From Druceiella hillmani (lineage: Eukaryota; Arthropoda; Insecta; Lepidoptera; Hepialidae): a stretch of 64,000 bases of DNA. Every line of letters starts with the position of its first letter. Position 1 is the first letter of the stretch. The stretch covers positions 7,775,001 through 7,839,000 of the forward strand of contig JAYKKI010000016.1 of the NCBI GenBank assembly GCA_039881145.1. Direction: 5' to 3'. The notes under the pieces are model-generated. The model ran no database searches, was not told the origin of the DNA, and saw nothing but the letters and a program-made list of their open reading frames with translations. A program made the translations under genes and the position numbers. Shown here in pieces: positions 34,589 through 46,690 of this stretch.

Positions 34589-34911
34589 CATGGACCATCA
34601 AAAATCTGATGCAACACATCCAAACACTTTTGTCTTGCTAAATATTAATAACAATTCCAATAAAAGTTACTACTACATGAACATAGGAATCACATGCAAT
34701 GATACCCCATGCTATATACCCCGTGGATTATCAAAAACTTGATGCAACACATCGAAACACTTTTGTTTTGCTAAATGTTAATAATAATTACTACTTCATG
34801 AACCTAGGAATCACATACAACGATACCCCATGAACGATCAAAAACATGATGCAACATATCCAAATATTTTTGTCTTGCTAAATATTAATAATAATTCCTA
34901 TAATAATTGCT
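34589..34911 (+). repeat. Tandem array A, three units of about 90-135 bp
   Basis: Each unit has ATCAAAAAC/TCTGATGCAACACATC, CACTTTTGTCTTGCTAAAT, ATTAATAATAATT, CATGAACATAGGAATCAC and ATACCCCATG. Units start near 34,590, 34,724 and 34,840. The last half of the third unit forms the start of the next array. A 95-codon ORF (34,455-34,742) is partly repeat-derived. Confidence 0.85.
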
Positions 34912-35893
34912 ACTTCATTAACATAGGAACCACAAACAATGAAATGTACACAAATTGTTACTTCCAATAGAATCGCCGCAACGAATAATTACATAGTTCA
35001 AACATTTCAAATATTCCAATGAATTTAGTTTATCCTCTCTTCAATATTTACGCGTGCATAAAAATGATTTAAAGTTTTTTAATTAATAATTTATTCAAGA
35101 AAGACAATTATAATTTACAATTATACTGTTATATATGCATTATTATGCGATCATTAACATATACTTCATTAACATAGGAACCACAAACAATGAAATGTAC
35201 ACAAATTTTTACTTCCAATAGAATCGCCGCAACGAATAATTACATAGTTCAAACATTTCAAATATTCCAATGAATTTAGTTTATCCTCTCTTCAATATTT
35301 ACGCGTGCATAAAAATGATTTAAAGTTTTTTAATTAATAATTTATTCAAGAAAGACAATTATAATTTACAATTATACTGTTATATATGCATTATTATGCG
35401 ATCATTAACATATACTTCATTAACATAGGAACCACAAACAATGAAATGTACACAAATTTTTACTTCCAATAGAATCGCCGCAACGAATAATTACATAGTT
35501 CAAACATTTCAAATATTCCAATGAATTTAGTTTATCCTCTCTTCAATATTTACGCGTGCATAAAAATGATTTAAAGTTTTTTAATTAATGATTTATTCAA
35601 GAAAGACAAGTGTAATTTACAATTATACTGTTATATATGCATTATTATGCAATCATTAACATAGGAACCACAAACAATGAAATGTACACAAATTGTTACT
35701 TCCAATAGAATCGCCGCAACGAATAATTACATAGTTCAAACATTTCAAATATTCCAATGAATTTAGTTTATCCTCTCTTCAATATTTACAAGTGCATAAA
35801 AATTATTTAAGGTTTTTTAATTAATGATTTATTCAAGAAAGACAAGTGTAATTTACAAGTATACTGTTATATGTGCATTATTATGCGATCATC
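34912..35893 (+). repeat. Tandem array B, four units of 251 bp
   Basis: TACTTCATTAACATAGGAAC starts at 34,911, 35,162 and 35,413. The fourth unit (35,652 on) lacks about 15 bp at its start. Units contain AATAGAATCGCCGCAACG, TTTAGTTTATCCTCTC and TACGCGTGCATAAAAATG. Copies one to three are almost identical; the fourth has more changes (ACAAGTGCAT). Confidence 0.95.
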
Positions 35894-36740
35894 TAATATA
35901 ATATCAAGTAGGTTGGTACACAAAGAAAAACACAAGAAAAGTTTTGTCTAACTTGAAATCAATAATAATTTGTGCACGTCATTATGACTATTCGAGAAAT
36001 AAATAAAACAACCAAACCAAGACATTAAAGAAGGCTAAGTTTTAAATCCATTGTTAATGGCGTGTATCTGAGTGAACAATAATAATCTAAGAAATAAACT
36101 TCAGAATTAAAATTTCCAATCGAATAAACTAACGAATAAAAATATGAAAACGTTTGTTTTCTAAAAAAAACTATTTACTTTCGTGCGATTACTCAATTAA
36201 CTACTGAGTGACTAATGCAGCATATGTAACAATTGTGTCTAAAATAAAAAAAACAAGCAAACAATTAAATACAGCAATAATTTTTTTTCATATCTTACGT
36301 TCAAGGTTTATCAAATCATTACATCACTATCCAAATAAACAAGAAAAATTCAATGAATTATTATACCGATATCGATTAAGTACATATTCCAACACAGAGA
36401 AATAAATTTGTCCATCTTGTTAAAAATAATAATTTAATTAACTACCTATGTCATTATTGTTTTTTTTATCAACATGTTGACTATCAAAACATACAAATAT
36501 TATATTGTCCATAATACTCTACCCAAGCAAAAAATTAAGTACCTAAGAATTTGAAAATGGCTTGAGAACGTCATTGAATTATCCACAGTCAACTTATCCA
36601 TTTCTTTTGGTGACACTGTTGTAACTTTTTCATTAAAATCCTAAAGCGTACATTTTGTAATTAATTAAAATTATTTATAGTGCCAAAATATGGTGTGGTG
36701 TGTCGCATAAAAGCATTTTAATATTACATAAAAACAATAT
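35894..36740. other. No gene recognised
   Basis: A+T-rich sequence. A 65-codon plus-strand ORF at 36,208-36,405 is not recognised. Confidence 0.4.
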
Positions 36741-36893
36741 TGAATATATTTAGCGTTAATTTTGTAAAAATTCATTATTAATAATTAAATGAAATCACGT
36801 GATGTAGTATTGTTCCTACTTTATTTAATTTCTTTACTACGACCTAGGTTCCTAGGTTGTAATACAACATCTTCAGGTGGGCTACTAGCAAGA
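36741..36893 (-). repeat. Hammerhead palindrome repeat, copy 6 (one arm, core destroyed)
   Basis: Starts with the outer tail (TGAATATATTTAGCG, TTAATTTTGTAAAAATTC) and runs through TTTAATTTCTTTACTACG and CCTAGGTT to CTTCAGGTGGGCTACTAGC. A duplicated CCTAGG replaces the GAAA segment, so no ribozyme is possible. The other arm is absent. The segmental duplication begins about 27 bp downstream. Confidence 0.8.
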
Positions 36894-37681
36894 TTGCAAA
36901 AACACAATATTTAGTTTTTCAGAAATCGAATCTAATATTCACTCGTAAAATAATCTTATTTATATTCAATCATGTTTACTATTGACTATCGATAAAATGT
37001 TGAGCTATATAGCCAGAAATTATTATTTTTGTCATTTTTAAGCGACCTCTATGTCTCTAGCACGTCCCTATTTGCAGTGTGTGCGATTACGGCGCCAGCT
37101 AGTGGTTATAAATAACAGCGGGCTTAGTCAAAACGAGAAGTAAACAATGTCGTAATGTATATTTATTTCAAATAATTTTTATGATTATAGTGTGCTTAAT
37201 AATGCTGACATTTCCACTTTTAGTTAAAAATGAGCCCATTAATTATCAAAACTGGTTTTCAAACAATCGCATACGGCACCATTTTTCAACTTCAGAACGT
37301 AGTATATATTGAATATTTTCTTTCTTGTTTCTTCGTTCCATATATCGTTTACAGCTTAATACAGCTACTTTTTCACTAATTTATATTCAGCAGCAAACAT
37401 TTTTGGAATTTAAGTAGGATTGGCCTGTGGTTATCCTTTTTGCCTTCAATGAAGAAGCACTAAAATTCCTGTCGTGTGGCTTTGGGCCTATGGCAATCCA
37501 TCAGTACTCAAATAAAACAATAAATAAATTATAGACAAGCTTTGTAAAAATTTGTCTATAATTTATTCTTAACTATCTCCAATGTAAACAAATAGAATTA
37601 AAATGGTTTTTTGCAGTTTAACTCACTTGCTTTATCTCTAAAAGCAATAATCTATTTTTCGTTGTTCTCGTTTCCAACTAG

Positions 37682-37808
37682 AACGTGGAAATTATAGAAC
37701 CTGCACTTTCTCTATTGGCCTTTGTTCTTGCAGTTAACTTTGCAGCAGGTTTTATACAATATCTATATCCTTACTTAATAATACAAGAAAACACATATTT
37801 TTCTGACT
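37682..37808 (+). pseudogene. Possible first coding exon of an SLC46-like transporter, copy A
   Basis: A pyrimidine-rich TTCTCGTTTCCAACTAG precedes a frame reading NVEIIEPALSLLAFVLAV, then a second hydrophobic stretch and IQYLY. The pattern (Glu-Pro-Ala followed by a hydrophobic helix and then Q-Y-x-Y) resembles the first membrane segment of the SLC46 family, but it is short and the rest does not match. In this copy the frame stops at TGA soon after. No other exon was found. Confidence 0.2.
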
Positions 37809-38055
37809 GATGGCAACAGTTTACCCTCCACGAGTTTTCTCTTTCGCCACGTCCTGCGCTACGATCGTTTTCTTTTCTGCCATCACCTACTTCGCACCCA
37901 GCAATTGAAAGACTGTTATATAAGTGAAGTTAGAACTACTGTGATATATAAACACACGTATCACCTACGTAGAATGACCAACGCAGCCAGTGTCGACACG
38001 TTTTAATTTCATACCCTCCTTCTTCCCAGGTCGCTTCTGGTCCTATAGGATAGGA

Positions 38056-38286
38056 TTACATTAGACCAAATTCCAATATCGATGTTATGATTGTGACTAA
38101 AGTGTATTCTTTTGCTGACAAGGGCTCTAGGAAAAGATCCATCTCAATCATACCTGGCACGTGCAAACCGACCACAATCTGTCGTTTGGTGTAGCATGTT
38201 TCGTCAGCTACCTTTTTACCTATAATTTCGGAAACCTTTGAAATATCGACGTGAAATAAATCACAGCTACTATCCAGAAAAACCTT
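38056..38286 (-). CDS. Minus-strand ORF, retropepsin-like pattern, copy A
   Basis: An open frame of 76 codons without an early ATG, preceded by an in-frame TAA. It begins KVFLDSSCDLFHVDISKV, has IVVGLHVPG in the middle and ends YTLVTIITSILEFGLM then TAA. The LDSS start, the central beta-like hydrophobic run and the final ILEFG recall retroviral-type aspartic proteases of insect elements, but the Gly of D-S/T-G is Ser here, so the assignment is weak. Confidence 0.3.
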   Translation of the reverse strand, partial: KVFLDSSCDLFHVDISKVSEIIGKKVADETCYTKRQIVVGLHVPGMIEMDLFLEPLSAKEYTLVTIITSILEFGLM

Positions 38287-40439
38287 TTATAATCCTTGAA
38301 TATCTATTAGGAGGAACGTATATTATGTATTTATTTAAATCCTTTAACCATTTTGGAGTTTATATAGAATAAAAGATATAGAGAAGACAGATATTTAAAG
38401 TTTTGCTGGTGTAATTGATATCTATAGAAACACTCAGACAAAAATGTTAAAAATATTTGAGTTTTTGTATCGTATTAATAACGTAACCCACTAAGAAATA
38501 TTTAAACATTTTGAAATTAAAGAATACTTCAATTTAATTTATATATTTAGATTGTTGAAGTAGCATCAAGTTCAAAGTGTCAAACATTTTTCAATTTTCT
38601 TTTTCCCAAATGATTTTTCCTAATACATCTTCATTTCATTTGATTCTGGTGAATTTCAAAGGAACGCGTTTGTTGTGAGAATAAAATATTTTAACTGACT
38701 TTAAAATATTATCATCAACATTATGTGATTTAGAAATCACAAATTAGTCTGTAGAATTTACATCCGTTGTACGATGTCAAAATTACATATAAAATTTATT
38801 TTTGGGAAATCTCGTAGTCATATATTTTGTATGAAAGTGAACCGGATACTTGGAAAAGAAAACCTATTTTATGATGCACTTTTAGGAAAATAGACAACTG
38901 CTAAACAAGTTACCACCAGTCAGTGAGACCGAAAAGTGATCAGGTCTCATGAGAAATAATACTTTTCCTCCAAATAAAACAATAGATAGAGAAATATAAA
39001 AAATATTGCCCCTAAACATCATAAATTAAGCTAAAATAGTACAAGAAAATAAGACGAGAAATAAATATTATTTACACGGTTTCAATACAAGGTTTGTACA
39101 AGGCGTATTTCGGTTTTAGTTAGGTGAAATTTAACACTAATAAATCATAATTATTTTCATTCACAATAGAGTTACGGAACACAATCCCGAGTTTAAATTG
39201 AAATTCAATCTAGTTATTAAAATTATATTTAAATTAACGCACTTCGAGTTTAATTGTAAATTTATTAAATTTCCCTTTAATTTACGGAGATCATGGTAGA
39301 TTGTATCATTGTTGAATTAATTATCGCTCCATAAAATAGGAATCCGGAAATTGCTAAAGGAAAACATTTTGTTCCAAATTTTTTATATTTTTCCATAGCA
39401 CAAACACAATTTTCTCGGGGCTACTGTAAAATTTAAACAGCTTTTGTCACTGCTGATGTAATAGTAAAGAGAATAGTGATACCTAATCTTAAGTAATCGG
39501 CATATTTGCGGTAATATTTTTAATGATATAGTTCAGAATCAAAATGTATGGTATAAAAAAAGACACATGAAAGATAACTTCCTTAAGGCTGTCAGCCTCA
39601 GTTATTTACATACATACATATGACGGAGAAGAATATAAAAAATGTGTGGGGAAAAACCGAGTTCATCAATTTGTGATGTTTTTATGAGAATTTAATTGAG
39701 GATAATAATACGATATGTTTAGGAAAACCTAAATTTAAGGATAAATGCACTTAGGGAAACCTCTCAATCACAAATGTTATTACGAGTATATCGATGTACA
39801 TTATAAGTATCCGGATCCAGCAAATAATCAAACATATAATATTTGAAACGATCAGGCTATGAATGCAAGAAAGACACTACGTATTCGTTAATGGCTTTAT
39901 CCAGCCTGATCAACAAATTAGTAAAAGATCCACAACGAGACGTTTGCGTAAAATCACTTTCTTAATTTCGTAATCTTACGGTTTATCTTCTATTCTACCA
40001 GAGTTATTGAAATAAATACTTATAAATTTTCTGAACCAAGCGTTTTTTTTATTGTTATTATTTTACATAGATCTTTATAAATATAAATTAAAATACATTG
40101 GAAACACGAATTAGGTAAAAAAGTAATAAAATGCGAGCTGAAACATAATTAGTATTGCGAGATATTATAACCAGTTCTTGATAAACCAATTAAGTTTCTG
40201 AAACATTAGACGAAAATAACCTATAAAATATTTTGATTTGGGCCTTTATAACGGAGAAATAATTTAATTTTCCTTAATAAATTACTTATAATTTTCAACA
40301 TTTTCTGATTCAAAATTTTCATGTAAAAAAATTGGATAAACTCTGCCGGATGCATTAGTACTAAACTCAGTTCACGATATAATAAGCATTCTTCTTCAAT
40401 ATCATATTTCCAGGGCATCTATATTTTTTCTCTCGCTTT

Positions 40440-40830
40440 AGCGTGGCGTCCTATGTCTGTACGGTGAAGAAAAAAATGGGTAAAATTAATACTCGAACGA
40501 GTCGGATTTTTGTTGTTTTTGTGATGTTAATATTCATTCATATCCTCTTCAGCTCGTCCATAGCAGACCTGGCAACCGTCATACGCCTTTTAATTTCGTC
40601 AGTACAACCGCTATTAGGTATTAGCAATTAATGCCCCCAAATAGTCATATGATTGAACCACCTCGCAATTCGCTAGTTTGGTAATTTCGGGCGAGTTATC
40701 GTTAGTACGGTCAACAATCGTCATCTTCATGTGATTAATTTTTAATCCGAATTCAAGGTTGACGTTTTCCATTCTTTATAGTAGGTTTGCTCTATGACGA
40801 ATACTAGTTGCAAAATTGTTTTCCTAAATA
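40440..40830 (-). pseudogene. RTE-like LINE reverse transcriptase fragment, copy A
   Basis: Homologous to the better copy at 46,249-46,690. The minus strand still shows traces of the C-terminal RT region, but stops and shifts are frequent. It was probably present before the segmental duplication, as both copies hold it at the corresponding place. Confidence 0.6.
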
Positions 40831-42816
40831 TAAATAACACAAAAATAATAGTCAAGGACAGTAACTCACATGTGTCAAGAGCGTTAGATAAAGTAAGCTA
40901 CTTTTAATTTACGTTAAATGCATAGTACTACAATATTTAATGATAAAAAATGATTTCGTAATTTTTTAAAAAATACTGACTTTACAATGGACCTTTACCT
41001 ACGTTCCTTGAATATAAGTTATTTTACTCATTATGACTGTTCACTATTTGAATAATAGTTGTCTAGCGAGAAGACGAGAATATTGATTTTACGAGTACAT
41101 TGGTATGTGTCGGAAAATGTACTAAGTAGGATTCTGCAATCGTCTGTATAAACTGAAATATTTTTGGCTTTATGAATTTTCTTCCTACTTCAGAAGTTTT
41201 ATTACCACCTTTCAGCTTCATCATCGGACCCTAACCACGATCTGTGATTAAAGTACTTATAAAGACACTCCAAATGAATTCAAACTTGATATAATTCTTT
41301 TCAAAGGGATTTTTTAACTTTCATGGATTGAAAATTTCTTTAGAAGATTGTAAAGAACCTCTCTGGGACCATTTCCTTTCAAACAAAAAAAGAATAATCC
41401 AAATTGTTCAACGCCGAAACGAGTATAAATTGAAAAATAAATACCCACATACACCATAGTAGCGTATATCGTGAAGTTTAAATAAGCTATCCGTATGCAG
41501 GTTAACGTATTAGTTCATATGTTTATTTAATAAATTCGCCCGTTTCGATAAATATGATACTCTCTCTAACTACCGTGCTCTCCAGTACTCCGTTGGAAAC
41601 GCGAAATTTCCACAGATTCTGGATGCATTGAAGATGAGAAGATAAATTAAGATAATCAGTTGTATATTCAAACTTTAATTTTCAAAAAACCTGGGTGGTT
41701 TTTTTATCGGCATTGCATGTATAATACTTATTCTAGCATAATTTAAGTAACATTTTAATTATGAAAATAACCTTCATTTTTGACAATTTTTTCATTAAAC
41801 ATAATTATTATTTATCGTAAGTTTCAAAGTGACCTTTATGCAATTTTCGCGTAAAATCTCCTCGGTTTAATTATGGTGCTTTATCTTTTATTTCAAGTTC
41901 ATACGATTACACTCCAAAATATATTTTTCGACGGTCATATAAAATAAAAAATCTCATACACGCCAACCTTAATTAGCGTCAGTATTGACTGATGTTGTAC
42001 GCTTTCTGCAATTATTAAAATTTATTGATTCAAAGTAGTATGGAATGATGATACAGAAATCGAATCTAATATTCACTCGTAAAATAATCTTATTTATATT
42101 CAATGATGTTTACTATTGACTATCGATAAAATGTTGAGATATATAGGCAGAAATTATTATTTTTTTCGTTTTTAAGCGACCTCTATGTCTCTAGCACATC
42201 CCTATTTGCAGTGTGTGCGATGACGGCGCCAGCTAGTGGTTATAAATTACAGCGGGCTTAGTCAAAACGAGAAGTAAACAATGTCGTAATGTATATTTAT
42301 TTCAAATAATTTTTATGATTATAGTGTGCTTTATAATGCTGACATTTCCACTTTAAGTTAAAAATGAGCCCATTAATTATCAAAACTGGTTTTCAAACAA
42401 TCGCATACGGCACCATTTTTCAACTTCAGAACGTAGTATATATTGAATATTTTCTTTCTTGTTTCTTCGTTCCATATATCGTTTACAGCTTAATACAGCT
42501 ACTTTTTCAATAACTTATATTCAGCAGCAAACATTTTTGGAATTTAAGTAGGATTGGCCTGTTGGTTATCCTTTTTGCCTTCAATGAAGAAGCACTAAAA
42601 TTCCTGTCGTGTGGCTTTGGGCCTATGGCAATCCATCAGTACTCAAATAAAACAATAAATAAATTACAGACAAGCTTTGTAAAAATTTGTCTATAATTTA
42701 TTCTTAACTATCTACAATGTGAACAAATAGAATTAAAATGGTGTTTTGCAGTTTAACTCACTTGCTTTATCTCTAAAAGCAATAATCTATTTTTCGTTGT
42801 TCTCGTTTCCAACTAG

Positions 42817-43140
42817 AACGTGGAAATTATAGAACCTGCACTTTCTCTATTGGCCTTTGTTCTTGCAGTTCACTTTGCAGCAGGTTTTATACAATATCTA
42901 TATTTTTACTTAATAATACAAAAAAGACATATTTTTCTGACTGATGGCAATAGTTTACCCTCCACGAGTTTTCTCTTTCGCCACGTCGTGCACTACGATC
43001 GTTTTTTTTTCTGCCATCACCTACTTTGCACCCAGCAATTGAAAGACTGTTATATAAGTGAAGTTAGAACTACTGTGATATATACACACACGTATCACCT
43101 ACGTAGAATGACCAACGCAGCCCGTGTCGACACGTTTTAA
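42817..43140 (+). CDS. Membrane-protein-like exon or ORF, copy B
   Basis: Copy B of the same segment stays open for about 107 codons from the acceptor-like CTAG at 42,816. It starts with NVEIIEPALSLLAFVLAV, has a second hydrophobic part with IQYLYFYLII, and ends CYISEVRTT ... VDTF. Similarity to the N-terminus of SLC46-type transporters is suggestive only in the first 30 residues. A CAG-GTTTTAT donor-like site lies at 42,881-42,885. It may be a real exon whose partners lie outside, a duplicated exon fragment or chance. Confidence 0.25.
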   Translation, partial: NVEIIEPALSLLAFVLAVHFAAGFIQYLYFYLIIQKRHIFLTDGNSLPSTSFLFRHVVHYDRFFFCHHLLCTQQLKDCYISEVRTTVIYTHTYHLRRMTNAARVDTF

Positions 43141-43189
43141 TTTCATACCCTCCTTCTTCCCAGGTCGCTTCTGGTCCTACAGGATAGGA

Positions 43190-43420
43190 TTACATTAGAC
43201 CAAATTCCAATATCGATGTTATGATTGTGACTAAAGTGTATTCTTTTGCTGACAAGGGCTCTAGGAAAAGATCCATCTCAATCACACCTGGCACGTGCAA
43301 ACCGACCACAATCTGTCGTTTGGTGTAGCATGTTTCGTCAGCTACCTTTTTACCTATAATTTCGGAAACCTTTGAAATATCGAGGTGAAATAAATCACAG
43401 CTACTATCCAGAAAAACCTT
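43190..43420 (-). CDS. Minus-strand ORF, retropepsin-like pattern, copy B
   Basis: The duplicated copy of 38,056-38,286, open over the same 76 codons, with changes such as Val to Leu after FH and Met to Val after HVPG. Both copies lack stops, which fits either recent duplication or weak constraint. Confidence 0.3.
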   Translation of the reverse strand, partial: KVFLDSSCDLFHLDISKVSEIIGKKVADETCYTKRQIVVGLHVPGVIEMDLFLEPLSAKEYTLVTIITSILEFGLM

Positions 43421-45469
43421 TTACAATCCTTGAACATGTATTAGGAGGAAGGTATATTATGTATTTATTTAAATCCTTTAACCATTTTGGAGTTTATATA
43501 GAATAAAAGATATAGAGAATATAGATATTTAAAGTTTTGCTGGTGTAATTGATATCTATAGAAACACTCAGACAAAAATGTTAAAAATATTTGAGTTTTT
43601 GTATCGTATTAATAACATAACCCACCAAGAAATATTTAAGCATTTTGAAATTAAAGAATACTTCAATTTCATTTATATATTTAGATTGTTGAAGTAGCAT
43701 CAAGTTCAAAGTGTCAAACATTTTTCAATTTTCTTTTTCCCAAATGATTTTTCCTAATATATCTTCATTTCATTTGATTCTGGTGAATTTCAAAGGAACG
43801 CGTTTGTTGTGAGAATAAAATATTTTAACTGACTTTAAAATGTTATCATCAACATTACGTGATTTAGAAATCACAAATTAGTCTGTAGAATTTACATCCG
43901 TTGTACGATGTCAAAATTACATATACAATTTATTTTTGGGAAATCTCGTAGTCCTATAGTTTGTATGAAAGTGAACCGGAAACTTGGAAAAGAAAATCTA
44001 TTTTATGATGCACTTTTAGGAAAATAGACAACTGCTAAACAAGTTATCACCAGTCAGTGAGACCGAAAAGTGATCAGGTCTCATGAGAAATAATACTTTT
44101 CCTCCAAATAAAACAATAGATAGAGAAATATAAAAAATATTGCCCCTAAACATCATAAATTAAGCTAAAATAGTACAAGAAAATAAGACGAGAAATAAAT
44201 ATTATTTACACGGTTTCAATACAAGGTTTGCACAAGGCGTATTTCGGTTTTAGTTAGGTGAAATTTAACACTAATAAATCATAATTATTTTCATTCACAA
44301 TAGAGTTACGGAACACAATCCCGAGTTTAAATTGAAATTCAATCTAGTTATTAAAATTATATTTAAACTAACGCACTTCGAGTTTAATTGTAAATTTATT
44401 GAATTTCCCTTTAATTTACGGAGATCATGGTAGATTGTATCATTGTTGAATTAATTATCGCTCGATAAAATAGGAATCCGGAAATTGCTAAAGGAAAATT
44501 GCTGAAAGAAAAGGGCATTTTGTTCCAAATTTTTTATATTTTTCCATAGCACAAACACAATTTTCTCGGGGCTACTGTAAAATTTAAACAGCTTTTGTCA
44601 CTGCTGATGTAATAGTAAAGAGAATAGTGATACCTAATCTTAAGTAATCGGCATACTTGCGGTAATATTTTTAATGATATAGTTCAGAATCAAAATATAT
44701 GGTATAAAAAAAGGACACATGAAAGATAACTTCCTTAAGGTTGACAAGTTATTTACATACATACATATGACGGAGAGGAATATAAAAAAAGTGTGGGGAA
44801 AAACCGAGTTCATCAATTTGTGATGTTTTTATGAGAATTCAATTGAGGATAATAATACGAAATGTTTAGGAAAACCTAAATTTAAGGATAAATGCACTTA
44901 GGGAAACCTCTCAATCACAAATATTATTACGAGTATATCGATGTACATTATAAGGATCCGGATCTAACGAATGATCGAAGACATAATATATCAAACGATC
45001 AGGCTATAAAGTATGCAAGAAAGACACTACGTATTTGTCAATGGCTGTATCCAGCCTGGCCAACAGACTTGTAAAAGATCCACAACGAGACATTGGCGTA
45101 AAATAGCTTTCTTAATTTTGTAAACTTATGATATATGTTCTATTCTACCAGAGTTATTGACATAAATTCTTATACATTTTCCGAACCAAGCGTTTTTTTC
45201 AATATTATTATATTACATAGATCGTTACAAATATAAATTAAAATCCATGGAAAACACGAATTAGGTAAAAAAAAGTAATAAAATACGAGTTGAAACATAA
45301 TTGGTACAATAAGACTTTCGAAAATGTAAGATGAAAATAACCTAAAACATAATTTGATTTAGGCCTTTATTACGGAGAATTAATTTATTTTTAATAATAA
45401 TATAAATTTCAACATTTTCCCACTTATAATTTTCAACATTTTCCAGTTCAAAATTACGTCTCTCTCAAA

Positions 45470-46240
45470 ATTATTTCGCTATCATCAAAGGAATGTCTAT
45501 GAAAAAAACAATGAAGACATAAATTACAAGTTCTAACTATTTTTCTTTCTGCGAATTAATATTTATATCGCTGTATATTTAAAGCCGAATAAGGTATTTT
45601 TTGTATCATTGCGTCGTCTATTTTTTGGATAAGACCGAGCGGCAGCAGGCGAGCTTTCACGGTAAAGCAGTTAAACCTTGCATTAACGATGAAATAACTA
45701 TCTTGAGAAAGCGATATGATACAAACAAAACACATTGAATATAATCGTCTTACTTTGTCTTCTGGAATCCATAAAAGCTGGTTTACTGTACCAATTTAAC
45801 AAAAATCTACAGTACGAATAGAATACATTGTACTAAAGCTGTTTATTTCGTTTTTAAATTTTATTGAGAATTCAGCAAGTAGAATTTAAAAACTTTGCAA
45901 CTTATGTTACATGTATTTACATTCTTGCAATTTTTTCTTTTTTTATTAGAATTTCCTGGTCGCAGAGAAAATAAAGATTTAGTAATAAGGTCTTAAATTC
46001 ATATTTATTATACATTTTTTCTTCTGCTTAGTGATTACACTCTTAGCAGAGTGGTCGTCGTCATTATGTCAAGTGTCTTACAGATGAGTGATGCGCCATA
46101 GATATCTCTTCATTCCTCTGTATCAGCTGTTCGCTGGGTGCACTCGTGTAGCGGAACATCCATGGCTGCCTTGACCTGCCCTATCTATCTCATCGGTGCT
46201 CTTCTACGTGATTTACAGGGTTTCTATCTTTTTTTCTCGC
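45470..46240. other. Segment private to duplication copy B (first)
   Basis: About 770 bp with no counterpart between the homologous blocks ending near 40,330 and resuming near 40,440 in copy A. It holds CCGAGCGGCAGCAGGCGAGC near 45,636 and TAGCAGAGTGGTCGTCGTC near 46,044. The part near its end (AAGTGTCTTACAGATGAG to CTCATCGGTGC) looks like LINE-related coding sequence on the minus strand, continuing the RTE-like fragment. If so, the difference may be a loss from copy A rather than an insertion in B. Confidence 0.55.
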
Positions 46241-46248
46241 TACGTACG

Positions 46249-46690
46249 TAGCGCCTAGGTCTCTATGGCGTAGAAAAAAATGAGGAAAATTAACATTCGA
46301 ACGAGTCGGGTTTTTGTTGTTTTTGAGATGTTACTATTCATCCATATCCTTGTCAGCTTATTCATAGCAGACCTAGCAATAGTCACACGCCTTTTAATTT
46401 CGTCAGTACATCCGCTATTATTAAAAATTAATGGCCCCAAATAGACGTATGATTGAACAACCTAGCAATTCGCTAGTTTAGAAATTTCGAGCGAGTTATC
46501 GTTAGCATAGTCAACAATCATCATCTTCGTCTTATCGTGATTGATTTTTAATCCGAATTCAAGTTTGACGTTTTTCATAATTTGTAGTAGACTTTCAATA
46601 TGACGAATACTATTTGGGATTTTTTTTTTAATTATATGTAAATAGCACAAAAGTAATAGTCAAGGACAGTAAGTCATATGTGACGACAGC
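46249..46690 (-). pseudogene. RTE-like LINE reverse transcriptase fragment, copy B
   Basis: On the minus strand one frame reads FGLKINHDKTKMMIVD, then after a TAG (46,462-46,464) VVQSYVYLGPLI, and then CTDEIKRRVTIARSAMNKL, NISKTTKTRLVRMLIF and YAIET. This order (KIN..KTK, YLG, EIKRR.AIARSAM, TK.RLVR.L.F, Y..ET) is the distal reverse transcriptase region of non-LTR elements of the RTE type. The catalytic YADD part and the endonuclease are missing. It is 5'-truncated and inactive. Confidence 0.75.

Larger units (their letters stand above)
36920..42053 (+). repeat. Tandem segmental duplication, copy A
   Basis: Begins CAGAAATCGAATCTAATATTC and ends just before the same word at 42,054, so copies A and B abut. 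Until about 39,770 it is nearly identical to copy B (perhaps 97 percent by eye). Beyond that, similarity falls to about 88-90 percent. It contains a possible first exon (37,682 on), a minus-strand ORF (38,056-38,286) and an RTE-like remnant (40,440-40,830). A 60-codon ORF seen in copy B at 44,892-45,074 is interrupted here. Confidence 0.93.

Noticed and set aside
37100..37130. TATAAAT followed by TTAGTC, present in both duplication copies (also about 42,240)
   Set aside because: The spacing (about 19 bp) is too short for a standard TATA-Inr pair, and the next ATG is followed at once by a stop codon.
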